The notes: generated from the sequence alone by a model not told the origin. 64,000 nt of DNA from Ignelater luminosus (GCA_011009095.1 VTPC01006091.1:1-64000), one strand, 5' to 3'; positions 43,601-55,227 are shown, counted from the first letter of the stretch. A program made the numbers and translations.

Positions 43601-46600
43601 TAAAAATATAAGATTAGGCAACCGTCATAACAACAATTCAATGTGTGCAACGTGACAAACGTAATACATGTTCTGTTTTTCAAAAGGCGGCAAATGCAAC
43701 CGCAAGCATGATTTCACAGCCCACTAGACTCAGAAATATTTATAAATACTTTGTATATAGGAAATAGATGCTCGGGAATTTTGGTCAGCCACAATACTTT
43801 TGCGGTTCGCTTTGTCCGCGTAGCGTATAGTGAGCATCAACTTGAATTAAGCGACTCAGCATCTGAATAAGTAAGAAACACGTGAGGTTGGTATGTCAAG
43901 TTTCTATGAACTATTTTGTATAATTGACAATAACTTTAGAAGGAGGAGGTTGTGTATAATCTTTTTCAGTAACATGTTTTTATATTTCTAATCTAACGAC
44001 GTTATGCTCTGTTTGGATGTCGTTGGGATATCATCGTCAAAAGACAAAAGCTTTTAATTTGTCTTAAAAAGTTAAATTGCCAATATGTAACGAACTATGT
44101 TTCCAGCTGTATTAGCAGTCTGCAATTAATGTTATTGAATTTTGGATGTTTTGTGAATACTATAGTGGATAAAATCGTTGAAATGATTTGACCAGTTCTG
44201 ATAAAATTTCGTAAGGATAAGTTTTTCCAACCCTACGAACCCAATAGTTATGTTGGCGATATTGCCACATTTACAGTTTCGAAAATGTAACTATTAATTT
44301 CTGAATTTCAAATAAAACACCCTGTATATTAAAAATTTTTTTTGTTACTATTTCAGTGATACCACTTTTATACGGGTTTATTAAAAAAATTTTAGAAATT
44401 AACAGAAACGTTTTTATTTCTTAAGTCTGGATTCTTAAGGAAAAAGAAAGAAAAAAATGTCAAACAAAAAAAGGTTACCCACATAAAAGTAATTCCAGAA
44501 TTAGCCAGACTATTTTCAAATGAAGAAAACCATCGTCTGTCGAATAGGTCGCTGTGGTTTCAACAAGATGGAGTCCTTTCCCATTTTTTAAGTGGGATAC
44601 GTGATTACCTTGATGCAGATAATCTCCAGGTTTGATCTCGTTGGACTACAAATTTCTTATGGGGATACTTCTACTTTAAGTTTTTTTAAGACTCAGTTCT
44701 AATTTCATTCGTTAATTTGTTGGTATTTACATCTCAGGAACTGTAAATGTGGCAACATCGCCAATACAGCCATTGAGTTCGTAGAGTTGAAAAATCTAAA
44801 CCTGTACAAAATTTTATTAAAACCTACTGGCGATCTTACGAGTGTTGCAAGGTTGCATTTGCACACCTGATTAAAATCTATCCCTCTAAATGCAAATAAG
44901 AAAAATTCAGAATTATTTCTTAAAATTTCAAAACTAAGCAAAGAATGTCTAACCAGACAGGCAACCTTCGACTTATATCGCATGTAGCATCGAACGTCCA
45001 TTCGTAGTCCAAAATTAGTCTGGACCTTCATAGACGTAAATTGAACGTCCACTGGATGTCCGTTTTTGAACATCTTATTTTGGTCCATTTTCGTCGGAAT
45101 ATTTTTGTACGTAAGTTGTACATTGACTGGACTTTTGTTTTTGGACATCCATTGGATGATCATATACAAAGTACGTCCAGTAACGGATGTCGGTTAAATA
45201 TCCAAGATTGTGGCAATGTACGTCTCATGGACATCTAATGGATATTTGTCAGTCGAAAATTGGACGTCCAGTGGACGAAATTTAGACGTCCGAAGAAAGT
45301 AACCAACGAAATAAAAAAAATGCTAAATGAGATATTACAAAAATTAAAGTTAAGTCAAATAATGAAATAAATCTCACGAAAGCTGCAACACCTGATAAAA
45401 AACCTAAGACTGCCAGTGTCAAAACCGGTCAAGGCGAGGCGTTACGTTTCAAATATTTTATCAAATTATTCAAATATGTTTCAAGACTTTAACACAAGAA
45501 AAAACTAAAAAATTCTTATGCCTACGTGGTTAAATAAAAATAAATTAAAATGATTTTTATTACAACTAACTGACTCTTAATTAAACTAAAGCAAACACGC
45601 TTTTAATATGTATTCAGAAATAAAAGAGTTGTTTAGAGTTATTATTTAATAAAATTCTTCGTTTTTGTTTCTTTTATGCAGAAACAAAGCGAAATGTGTT
45701 TCAAAGCAAGACATGTACGTTTTACTATATTACGGAAAGTTTTTATCGCGTTTTTCCTTTTCCTACATTTGAAAGGCTTTTTTTTATTGGATTTTCGCTA
45801 ATTAACTGTGACTTTTGTAAAGAACACCGGAAAGTTGGTTGAATCATGGTTTGTTGGAAGGTGTAAGACACCCGATACCGGGGGAAGCATTCCTGCCAAT
45901 TTCAAATAAATCGATGATGCCCTTAAATCCAGGAGATCCCTTAAATTACATGTATCGATGGGTAAACGTAGCTGTGACTGATTATACCCTTGAAACAAAA
46001 TTGTGGCATGTTCTAACACTGGATGGTCTCCAGAGGTCGTTTAAAGTTCCCCGAATTTATTTAATGTTTAAAGCTGAAGATCCTGAGAATTTTGCTAATA
46101 GGATAAAAGCAGCTATAGAATACAGAAATATTACAGAAAACAACATAAGGTAAAAACAATATATTTTACATAATATCATTATTGAATAATTTTGTTTTTT
46201 AAGATATGAATTTTATTTGGATTGTATGTTATTAACTGGAACCTTAGAATTAGACGATGAAAGCTTAGATAAGATTTATAAACTAGCAACTAGGAATAAA
46301 ACTATGAAAATTGACGACCCAGAAAACCTGGAAAAAGTAAGAAATGTTCTTTCCAGTACTCAAGTATCTTATTGCTTTTCTACTTTGTTAGCTCGAATTT
46401 GAAGTGAGATTAAATCATAAGCGAGCCTTGGGTGAAATTCAATTTAGATATAGTGCTCAAAAGCAGCCACACGTATATAAATTTTTAACTTTACCCTCAA
46501 GAGAAATTCAAACTGTTCCGGAGAAGGGTAAGAGGTGGTTTGCTACAAGCAAATGAATCTTGCATAATCTTTTATCTTTCAGGACGAATTTCAACTGGAA

Positions 46601-46794
46601 TGGAAGATTTTAGCACAATGCGAGAATATTTCAGGTGGAAGAGCATTTGGGTTATACCGGAGACGAACAGAGCCATGTCTATTGTTGTGTGGAATTGTAT
46701 GAAAGTTGCGCAAATGTCGACATTTACTACGAGTTACGGAAAATATGTAACACTTGATGAGTTTGAAGCTGCACAAGTTCACGTTACGGACAAT
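40426..46794 (+). CDS. Dnah1: axonemal dynein heavy chain, DNAH1 type, N-terminal 457 codons (partial)
   Basis: Seven exons join in phase: 40426-40689, 40747-40854, 40922-41085, 45823-46149, 46204-46363, 46392-46527 and 46583-46794 (1371 nt). The protein follows the order of the vertebrate DNAH1 N-terminus: RGYYSELATNLNYVDLNEL, FKPKVQMQHEVEPYTLPRN, IERRRRQY, LPLELFDDEEYDSRTPESWL, HPIPGEAFLPIS, PRIYLMFKAEDPENFANRI, YEFYLDCMLLTG, YKFLTLPSREIQTVPEKG and YGKYVTLDEFEAAQVHV. This is the tail region of an inner-arm dynein of motile cilia and sperm flagella. The linker, AAA ring and stalk (about 4000 residues in the family) are missing. The last donor, GTAAGG at 46795, is good, so the gene continues, apparently beyond 64000. 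In an insect its expression is expected mainly in testis and chordotonal neurons. Confidence 0.9.
40747..40854 (+). CDS. Dnah1: DNAH1-type dynein exon 2
   Basis: Begins CFPVDTFKPKVQM using the TTAG at 40743-40746. The later TGTAG (40755-40759) would need an upstream exon in a different phase, so the first acceptor is preferred. Ends ERRRRQYQ before GTATTA. Confidence 0.85.
40922..41085 (+). CDS. Dnah1: DNAH1-type dynein exon 3
   Basis: Encodes RQSIKEILDDMGIQPKQIL and KVNYLPLELFDDEEYDS. Ends in two bases of an Arg codon. Donor GTAAAT. Confidence 0.92.
41602..41820 (-). pseudogene. mariner-type transposase C-terminal fragment
   Basis: The minus strand reads EKLFQQDKATSHTAQV (with the second catalytic D), then after a frame shift RQWLANSPSLTSLDFLFG (third D) and HLKNRAYKIRLQDLGHP, ending at TACAGGGTGGCCC (41600-41612). 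The S-P-x-L-T-x-L-D-F pattern is that of the W-I-G-R-G insect mariner group. The N-terminal two-thirds are absent. Confidence 0.75.
41845..42161. mobile_element. fold-back MITE, arms about 100 bp
   Basis: The left arm (ATACAGAGTGATTGCAATTG ... CACGTGGTAGGTTGGCTATA) and right arm (TATAGCCAACCTACCACGTG ... GCGATCACTCTGTAT) are complementary with few mismatches. The spacer of about 115 bp has no coding. Confidence 0.8.
42990..43240. other. GC-richer patch, possible transposon end
   Basis: Begins GGGTTGCCACCTGGCCG and contains GACACGGCCGGTAA. A 76-codon plus-strand frame crosses it but matches no protein I know. GGGTTGCCA starts are common for hAT-like ends, but no partner end was found. Confidence 0.3.
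43357..43760. mobile_element. MITE with inverted ends of about 25 bp
   Basis: ACAAGGTGTTCATAAATATT(TCTGGGTCC) near 43360 pairs with AGACTCAGAAATATTTATAA(ATACTTTGTAT) near 43730-43760. About 400 bp, no coding. Confidence 0.5.
44180..44840. repeat. diverged inverted repeat pair
   Basis: 44240-44280 (ATGTTGGCGATATTGCCACATTTACAG-like) is complementary to 44730-44770 (CTGTAAATGTGGCAACATCG and CCAATACAGCCATTGA). The pair extends over about 85 bp with mismatches and encloses about 440 bp. Confidence 0.5.
44985..45300. repeat. cluster of GGACGTCCA-like palindromic words
   Basis: At least eight variants of the self-complementary words GGACGTCC / GGACATCC / TCCATTGGA occur in about 300 bp (for example GAACGTCCACTGGATGTCC and TTGGACGTCCAGTGGACG). 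Spacing is irregular. It looks like part of a transposon with repeated short inverted words. No protein is encoded. Confidence 0.6.
45823..46149 (+). CDS. Dnah1: DNAH1-type dynein exon 4
   Basis: Completes Arg, then TPESWLNHGLLEGVRHPIPG and VNVAVTDYTLETKLWHVL. Contains the PRIYLMFKAEDPENFANR block used for identification. Donor GTAAAA at 46150. Confidence 0.93.
46204..46363 (+). CDS. Dnah1: DNAH1-type dynein exon 5
   Basis: Encodes YEFYLDCMLLTGTLELDDES through NLEKVRNVLSSTQ. Acceptor AAG at 46201-46203, donor GTATCT. An earlier internal GTAAGA at 46337 would remove conserved residues and is rejected. Confidence 0.9.
46392..46527 (+). CDS. Dnah1: DNAH1-type dynein exon 6
   Basis: Encodes LEFEVRLNHKRALGEIQFRY and YKFLTLPSREIQTVPEK plus one base. 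The intron before it is only 28 bp, unusually short. The alternative of reading through is blocked by TGA in the frame of exon 5. Confidence 0.78.
46583..46794 (+). CDS. Dnah1: DNAH1-type dynein exon 7
   Basis: Encodes RISTGMEDFSTMREYFRWKS through YVTLDEFEAAQVHVTDN. Ends in phase 0 at donor GTAAGG. No later exon is visible in the window. Confidence 0.88.
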
Positions 46795-47182
46795 GTAAGG
46801 AATTTAGTATTTATGAGAGTGTACTGATTACACTGACAGTTAAATGACAGCATAGAATGAAGATCTTTTAAAGCAAAATCGAAGTAAAAAAGAACAAGAG
46901 CATTTTATTCTGTTCTGTCCTGACAAAGGAGTTAAAAGTTATATGTAGTTGAACTAGTTTCCTTTTTATCTTTAATTGGATACGTTAGAACTTATAGTTA
47001 TCACTCTAAAATTAAAACTCTCAAATCATGATAACAGGTACAAGATATTCTGTAGAAAAATTAAAGAAAATCGCGGTTTTACATTTTTCTGATCGCCCTG
47101 TATAATAAGATGGTTTAGTTGGCATTTTCATAATTACTCTTAAATACTGACGACTATAATTTTATTTTTGTAAACTAGAAAT

Positions 47183-47260
47183 ACAGGGTGTCCGATATTA
47201 CACCGAGAACTCTTGACTGTAAGTTTGGCGGATTAAATAGAGACCATTTATCGAAAAACA
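47183..47260. repeat. TACAGGGTGTCC-type MITE end
   Basis: TACAGGGTGTCCGATATTAC at 47184 has the terminal motif shared by the mariner-related elements at 22332 and 41602. The opposite end was not located; CGCCCTGTATA at 47094 is a candidate in the reverse direction. Confidence 0.4.
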
Positions 47261-48219
47261 GGTAAGTAAAAAGTTTTTAGTTTTCGAGTTATAAGGCTTC
47301 AAAGTTGATGGAAAAAAATGGTTATTTCTTTACTGTGCCAAAATGAATCAACGAATCTTCTTCAAACTTGGTATGCTATTGGGTGCCATTAGGATGGTCC
47401 TTATGCTAAAATATCGTCAAAATTTACAAATCGTATCACAAGTTTCCATGAATATGCTAATTTTGAAAAGCTCAGAACTTATTGTACGGCCGACATTTTA
47501 CAAATTTGATGCGAACACATAAAAGCAATCTTAGTTTATAAAACAATTGCCCTCTTGCAATTCTTTCGTAAACTTAAACATTTTCGAGAAAATGGAAATT
47601 CTTTAAAACACTCAATTCTGCGTTGTTTACGTTACTGATACAAAAAATCCGAGGTGGCGAAGAAACACGGCGCATTTTTGTTAAAACAAATGAAGCGTAT
47701 ATGTCGCTTTATAATAAAATTAATTTTTCCTTACATACTATTTAATCCAACAACTTCATTCATTAAAAAAATCTCTTAGTCACAGAAATAACCATTATTT
47801 GTAAGTCTTTTAAAAGTAATTCTATTTTTATTACTTTTTTAAATATTGTCTCATTTTTCCCTAAGTACACTTACGGCCGAAAAAAATTCCAGGCAACTCT
47901 GGGCCAGCGACGCAAGGACGCGCAAATTAATAAGAATTTAGCGCGTGTTTCTACTAATGAAGCAAATTCTAAATGCATTTATAACTTAATTTTGATAATA
48001 CAGAGAAATCTAAAATCAAAATTAATTAAGTAAATTAAAGAAATATACAGTATGTGGAAAAAGTAACGTACAAATTTATTTATGACACTATCTTCACTTT
48101 TGCAGAAAACACCCTCAAACACTTACATTTTTCTTTTTTAAAAGAAATATTCTAAGCAAAAAATCCTCTTTCAAAATCTCAAAATGGCAACAGGATTTAT
48201 TTAGCATCCATATACTATT

Positions 48220-48905
48220 TTATTTATCAATTCCTTTCCATCCAGTCCTACGCAAATTTCTCCAAGCCGTTTTCATCACCCCTTTTCCACTACTTTTGAA
48301 AACTTCTTTTAAAATTTTCTTAAACACTCTTCGAAATTCAAGAAGATTTTTTGGTGCCACAGTGCGCTTTGAATGTTTGTTTTTGCATAATGCGCAAAAG
48401 CGTTCAATATCTCTCGCCATTAGGAGCATTATCTGATTTGGATATAAAAGTAACTTCTTGGCGTTCTAAATACTGCGTAGTCTTTTTAGTATAATGGACA
48501 GTTGCCATGTCCGGCCAGAAAAGTACCCCTTGATTTTTGTTCTTTAAGATGAAGGGAATCAACCTCTTCTTAACACATTCTTTTAAATACACGTCACCGG
48601 TCATGATTTTGTCCGTAAGGTAAGGTTCGGAAATTAACCCATTTTGGTCAATAGTAACCCATACTAAAACTTTTTGCAAAATTTTGCCTTTGGAATAACT
48701 TTTTCACTATATTCTATATCCGGAGGGTCAATCGTATGAAAAAATAGCTCACTGGGTACTTCTTGAGGATCTAAAGGAACATAGCTCTCGTCGTCAATCA
48801 CCAATATTCTTGGCAATGCTTTTTCATAAATTTTTCTGCATCCTGTTTTTGCCCGTGATTTTTGATTTTTTACATATTTCGGTGCCTTGTGTTTAGCATA
48901 TGCTA
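48220..48905 (-). pseudogene. second DD37E-type transposase, N-terminus missing
   Basis: The minus strand from about 48905 reads KYVKNQKSRAKTGCRKIYEK, then RILVIDDESYVPLDPQEVPS (first D). A frame shift near 48690 follows, then VWVTIDQNGLISEPYLTDKI, FWPDMATVHYTKKTTQYL (second D), another shift near 48410-48430, then DIERFCALCKNKHSKRTVAP (final E) to a stop at 48222-48220. This is the same transposase family as at 24297-25300 but clearly diverged, so it is a different lineage. The helix-turn-helix part is absent. A possible terminal repeat ACAGTATGTGGAAAAAGTAA lies at 48047. Confidence 0.82.
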
Positions 48906-49477
48906 TAATGAGGAGTTTATTACGCTTAATGGTAATTGTTTACTTTAGCTACCCCTAAGATAGAGCCGTTTTGAGAGCAAGTTTTTGGTATCAGCAGATA
49001 GAGAATTACTCACAGAACACAATTCCGCGTGCGGAGGTAAAGAAAATTCATCCAATCTTGGTGAAACCGACGAAAAACAAACACGATTTTTACGCACATC
49101 TGAGGTTATGTTGCACGATACAAACAATGAAGTTGGCAAGTAAATCAGCTGCTGTAGACAGTACCAACTCTCTACTGCAAAATGAAACATTCTATACACG
49201 GTTCCCACCCCGGTCTTGCGGGGGAGCCGAAGCGAGGGGGTGGTTAGGTTAGAAGAGTAAAACAATCATTTTTTTCAAGAATTCTACCCCAATCTTGTGG
49301 AGGGCCGAATTGAAGAATGAATTCGTTCATGCTTGCGCGGGGTCAATGTCCTCCAGGTGATTTAGGGAAATTGGATTGTGGTACAGAAAATTTCATCTAC
49401 CCAAAACAAACGATAGCAACCTGTCAAGATATTTTGATTCTTCCTCTTTGTATTAGTTTCATCAAGAAAACATCTGA

Positions 49478-49780
49478 GAATGCAAAGCTTAACCACATTG
49501 AACTACGTTTTGTTACTTTTTTTAAACTTCGGCGGCCATTTTGACCATGTTCCCGAGGTGATATCAAAAAACTAAAAGTATACGTTTTTCTTATTTTCTG
49601 ATGTAGAATATGATTCTAAAGTAAAAAGAATTTTTGAAAATTTTTTAATTTTTGGCGGCCATTTTGACCATGTTCCCGAAGAGTTATCAAAAAACGGAGT
49701 CAAAATTTCAAAATTCGACAAAAAATGCGGACAGACATACAGACATACAGAAATAACGATGACAGACCGCTATTTTGTTT
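49478..49780 (+). repeat. dispersed repeat, copy 2
   Basis: Inverted match to 14775-15125. Contains CGGCCATTTTGACCATGTTC twice, about 120 bp apart. It ends in GACAGACATACAGACATACAG, a short-repeat tail that could mark a retroelement 3' end. Confidence 0.65.
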
Positions 49781-51098
49781 TGAGTGCATGAAATTTTCTG
49801 AAACCTGGGCAGTATAATGTATTAAGTAGGAACATTAAACTGACCTACTGCACAAGTATTCTTTTTATTAAATTCTTATTTACAGAATGGTGTCTTGCTG
49901 CCTCACGTCCGTTATCTTGAAATTTGGAATAAGAATTGTTTGCTTACAATGTTTTTGATAAAAAACAAAAAGGAATTTGTGCGTTACTTTGTTTTCACAC
50001 AACATTTAACTCTAGTTGACAAAGTAAGGGTATACTGTATTAAATTCTTAAAAATTGCTTTATTTTGAATTACCTTGCATTAATTTGAATATTTATGAAG
50101 TTAAGGATATGTTGTTATTATTCCATTTTAGACAATGAAGCTAAATTGCATTACTAGGTAAGATTTAGTCTTAAAGTACAATCTAATAAGTCAATATTTC
50201 AAAGGATGGCTAGTTGGGGCAAGATCTAAACACGTAGTAGTAAAGCCGGAGGTCTCTAGATTTTTAAACCACTTTCGGTTTTCTCAGCAAACGGGAGCAA
50301 TTTTTGTTGACTTTGGAAAAACAGGCTAAAGCAGTAAGATCAGGAACAAATTCATAAACGTGTTCTTTGCATTCGATATAATTTTGGAAATTATACATAT
50401 CCATAAACACCAAAAATAGAGTGACCTCTACATTGTACTGGACACGATGAGACGTCCATTTTCTTCATCTTTATAAAATGTGATACGCGATGTAGTCAAA
50501 TTAACACAAAACCAACTTAAAATGTCAGATTAACTTTTTTATTCTTTTTCTTAATTCCCAACCTTTTATGAAATCAACTCATTGTATATCGTGATCAATA
50601 AGACAACTGAAACTGACATTAAACGTACCATGCACTACCCAGTTTACCAAACGAAGGCGCCAAATACCCTAGTTCTGGCTCTAGACTTACTGGATACTAA
50701 AAATAACTTCCAAATTACCTTAAAACTTTAAGATTTCAATAAACAACAAGAAAGAAGTTTTCGGATATTGTTAAAGAACTAAAAGGCAAACCTTTTTAAA
50801 TTAGTTGTTCAGTTGATTTTGATACAATTAAATTGCTCGTTTTAACTCTGTGCACAGCGGTTCTTTTGTTTGTTCATGCCATTGGTTTTAGGAATTAGAA
50901 AAGTGCTCACTTTTACGGCAGTGGAACAAAACGAAGGTCTTCGACTTATTTTGTGAAATTCCAGTAGGACGTTGTTTATCTCCACCCGTTTGTGCAATTC
51001 CAAATCTTTACATCTGTCGGTTTATTTTTTTTATGTTTCTCTTTTTTTTGTAGAAGGCTGTTCAAATTCGAGGTGAGTGCAAGACATCTCAGAAACTA

Positions 51099-51609
51099 CA
51101 CTGGCGAGCAAAAAATTTAGGTCACTTTGAAGTTGTGTTGTCTTTTTGTTATTTTCTGGTCTAAGTTTATATTTGAAAATTGTAATTCATTGTTAATAGT
51201 CAATATGAATGTGAATCGGAAAGCATGAGTTCTGGCCAATCACACCCCCTAATGCCCACTATCATCCAGATATTCTCTGACAACTCTCGCTACGTGAGGT
51301 CTCGCATTATCTTGCACGAAAATGCCATACTCGCCCATGGTGAGCATGAAAGGCATAACATGATCTTCTACAACTTCTGTATGTATTTTGTATGAAGACT
51401 AATTCTGTGCGTGCTTGCGAAGAGATTCCTGCCTAAACCATAACCGACAAACTGGAGCATATCTTTCTTCTGGTCTTCTCCATACTCACAGATAACATTT
51501 CTCCGAAAACTAATAACTCAGCGCCTACTAGTACAATGATTCATAATTTGCAAACATAAGCTTAGAACATCACAATTTCAAAGTGACCTAAATTTTTTGC
51601 TCGCCAGTG
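51099..51609 (-). mobile_element. Tc1-derived MITE, copy 2
   Basis: Ends CACTGGCGAGCAAAAAATT (51099) and the complementary ...TTTGCTCGCCAGTG (to 51609) with TA on both sides (51097-51098, 51610-51611). The 511-bp copy matches 34528-35080 throughout, including the remnant of the Tc1 catalytic region on the minus strand and the same internal deletion joint. Confidence 0.9.
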
Positions 51610-52139
51610 TAGAATAGTCAGGAAGAAATTGAGTTCACATTGCCGATTTACTTTTTCTTGCGGAGTTCATCTTCGCAATCAGAATTATTATATCTTTTTT
51701 TGTCTTTGAAGTCAAAATCGACTTTTTTTTTTAAATTTCGTCAAGTTATATTTGAGAGAATAGAAAAAATAGTTCGGAAACATTTTGTATGGTGCCCGCT
51801 GTCCTTTCAGTACTTTGTGTTCTGAATCTAGCACAGTGGAAGTTTGTCGCTGTTGTTTTAAAACACCTCGCTTTACAAAAACTTTCTCAAATTAGACTTT
51901 GATTTTCTGTATTTCTAAATATCTTGTATGTGTGGGCCAACTTAGTTTATTTACTATACTGGATAACACAGTATCCGTGTAACAGCTCGTCATTTATTTA
52001 CTTTGTATGTATTTCTTGAAAGTTTGAAGATTCGTATGGTAGTAAGTGAGGTCTTTTTAGGGATGAAAAGAATTTGGTTCTACTTCCGGTTTAACCATAA
52101 GCGATTTCAACTTTCTTATAATGAATAAAAGAGGATTGT

Positions 52140-52680
52140 TACTTGTTAACGTTGCCGTTGCCGCTGAGGTTGAAGATTAAAACTTGGAACTTATAGCAAC
52201 CAAATTTATACACACTCCGATGGCGTTAACGTTGCTGTCGATGATAACCAAATTTTAGTGTTGACACACACAGGAGTGATAATCAGGAGGAAAGGTTTCT
52301 TAGAAATGCTGCTTTTGCGTTTATGAAAATTGACATTTGCTATTGACCGTCCAGGAGCCATTCACCGACATCCCGCTCCTGAAAATAAGGAATACATCAT
52401 AACTTGTTGGTAAAACACGAAACTAATTTATCTAATGATGTGGCATGAAATTATTTACCTGCTATTTACATAATTAACTGATGCTGTTAAAATAGTTTCT
52501 CATATAAAATATTAAATCATAAAATAATAAAAAGTAGAATGAGTACTAATTAATATTGTGTGGCTACATTATGCATGGGCAAGTTATCAAGAATGTCCAC
52601 TAAAAATTTTATAAATTGCCAATCATTTTCAACTGCAACTTCAACCGTGACGTAAGCGGTAACGGCAACGGCAACAAATT
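52140..52680. repeat. inverted pair rich in GTTGCCGTTGCCG words
   Basis: AACGTTGCCGTTGCCGCTGAGG at 52148 (also GCGTTAACGTTGCTG at 52224) is matched in reverse by GCGGTAACGGCAACGGCAAC at 52657. Possibly the ends of a roughly 540-bp non-autonomous element. Confidence 0.45.
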
Positions 52681-53884
52681 TATATAAATTCAGCTTAACA
52701 CCCCATATATTTTTACAATCAGTTTAATGGATTGGGGATTTCCTAACCAACTATACACTACATCAATTATTTTGATATTTGCTTTCAAAACAACTACCAT
52801 AAGTGTTTATTCGTTCTAAAAACATGCAAAATACATTTTGAGTTGGCGTTATTTATTTAACTTATTTATACTACCTAGAAATTCAAGTAAGTAAGACATT
52901 TTTTTAGAAATGTGTAAATATATCTTACTACATTTTTGCATTTATGTAAACCTTCGCATTTGTAAACTCGACACATTCGTAGGTGCAAAGTCGCGAAGCT
53001 TAATTTGTAAAATTTCAAAACTCCACGGTGCCTTTAGTTTCTCGGCGCTGTCGTGCGTTGCAACTTTTACCCTTTTAGACAGCACGGTCCTGCGTAGGTG
53101 GGTTTTTGTGGAATAGTAATTCAAATTCTTCACATTCTAGGTAAGATTAAATTTGTAATAACAAGAAAAGCATTTTCAATAAATCTTCCAGTTCTGAGTA
53201 GCTACTGTGTTAAAATGTCAAGAGTGATTTATATTTGCTGTAAAAGATGCTTAAAGGTATGTATGTGGTAGACTGGTTGTTTAATCAGCAGAAGGAAATT
53301 GAGCAATGTAGAACATCTATCAGCTTAAAGTTATCGCTTGTTTATGCACCACACCACTAAACTTGGCGGTTTATTATAACTAATTTGCTTTGTATGACAA
53401 GTTTCAGGTTATACACTGTGTCTCAAAAACTTCGAATACAATTCATAATTCATCTTTGAAGTATCGCATGCCGGGTGCTCGGTTTTAATTTTTTCAACGT
53501 GGTAATCTGCTATTGTATTTAAAACTGTGACAAATGTGATTAGATATTTTTACAAGGGTCACTAATTGGCTTGTGTTTTTGTTTTAGCTTATATTTGAAA
53601 TACTTTGATTATGCAATAGTTATTTACGCAATAAGTGGGATACCCACATTATTATAGCACGAACATGGAAATTGCGCAAACGAGGGTGTTAGCCCGAGTT
53701 TTGCGTAACTTTATGTAGAACCGTTGAATTTTTTGCAAATGAAACCATTTTTGCTGCTCTCAATCATGGATTAACTACTTTCGATCAAGATTTTGTGAAT
53801 ATTAATTTAAAGTAACAGCTGATTTCATTGTTCAAAATGATAGCAGTGCACTTAGCAACAGTGTAAACAGGAAACAAATTTGAA

Positions 53885-53943
53885 AATATTATCGCACGTG
53901 TGCGGTAATATTTAGATAACGTAATCTGAAGCATTACGTTATC
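53885..53943. repeat. two adjacent perfect or near-perfect palindromes
   Basis: 53885-53912 is a near-perfect 28-bp palindrome centred on CACGTG. 53915-53943 is a hairpin with an 11-bp stem (GATAACGTAAT / ATTACGTTATC) and a 7-nt loop. Confidence 0.7.
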
Positions 53944-55227
53944 CCAGAGAGTGCGATTTATAAGATATATCTCGCGGTTGTACATAAAATAATTTAACCA
54001 AGGAAAAAGAAACAAAGTATCCACAAAGAAATTGCTTAATTAGGTAACTTAAAGTTGTCTTGTCATTTTTGAAGACACGTGAGTATTGCATTCTTTTGTA
54101 AGGATAATAATCTGTGCAGAGCTCTTGGATAGCAATTTTGAGTTGTTTAAGAGTCGGGATACAAAACTATCTTATTGCTAGCACATTTAGATTTGTTATT
54201 AGAATAATGAAACATTTGTCAAATTGTATTTATCAAAAATATCATTGTTTTAGATAAGTTAAGTGCTAGTACCATAATGAAAGTGCGATGGAGATTTGTG
54301 GACTATGACATTAAGAATACGTATTGTATAACTACAAAACAGTACAGAAAACGTTATTCTATTTGGCCGTAGCCTCCTTTCTCTTAAAAGAAACGGATAT
54401 TTTAATACTTTAAATAATTCTGTAACCAAACGTTTCGTTAAAACCGCAGTACTTATCTCTTTTATTCCTCACTTACTACACAAAGACGGTCTTACACAAC
54501 TAAACCGAAGAAGATCATAACAGTATGTGATGGCACTTACATTGAAATTAGGAGCAAACAGCGACAGAGATTAGTTGGTAGGTCATGGTGACGTAACTGC
54601 ATCAGGGGCATTCCACAAAAATCAGTAAAAAACTACAAATAAGTTAATTATCTTTCACAAATTTCTAAATAAACTGAAGAAAAAATTCTGTATGTTATTT
54701 TAATTATTAAGTATTGTTTTTGCTAATATGTCATCAGTTGATCCCGTTATTGATAAAAGTTTTCGTTTACTATCAAAAGTTGTAGAAATCTTGGAAGAGG
54801 GTAAATGTTAAATTGGCAAGTTTTCTTTCTCTGTCCTAAAATTTGGCTCTATTTATATAAATAAAGATCAAAGACACTTTAAATTTGTATTTCTATGAAT
54901 TTCTATTTCGATTGTTGAAGTTAGCACCATATTTTTGATGAGATTTTATCTATGTGTAAGTTGCGTCGGGAACGTGACAATAACACACTTCTTTATATGG
55001 TCATCGTCGTAGATTAGTTAGAATAGTGTCTTTTCTATAAATACATTTAATCATCAGTATTTGTAACATAGTAGGTACATTTAATTTTGTGTTTGTTATT
55101 TTGTCGGATACGTGACATATTTGTAATAGCCCATTTATATTTCAAGTTATTTTCAAGTTATTCTCAAGTTATTTATCAGTTTATGTAAGTGTTTGTATTT
55201 AATTTAATTGTGCGTTGTGATGGAAAG

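Larger units (their letters stand above)
41086..45822 (+). other. dynein intron 3 (4.7 kb), MITE-rich
   Basis: Holds a mariner fragment (41602-41820), a fold-back (41845-42161), a GC-richer patch (42990-43240), a TIR element (43357-43760), a diverged inverted pair (44180-44290 with 44715-44840), and a GGACGTCC-rich repeat (44985-45300). No exon support inside. Confidence 0.7.

Noticed and set aside
48971-49252. 93-codon frames on both strands near 49.1 kb
   Set aside because: Reciprocal shadows across a GC-richer patch (CCACCCCGG ... GGGGTGG inverted words). No protein family recognised.
53470-53950. Possible tRNA or small structured RNA from the hairpins
   Set aside because: No A-box/B-box pair or cloverleaf could be drawn. 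The palindromes are reported only as repeats.
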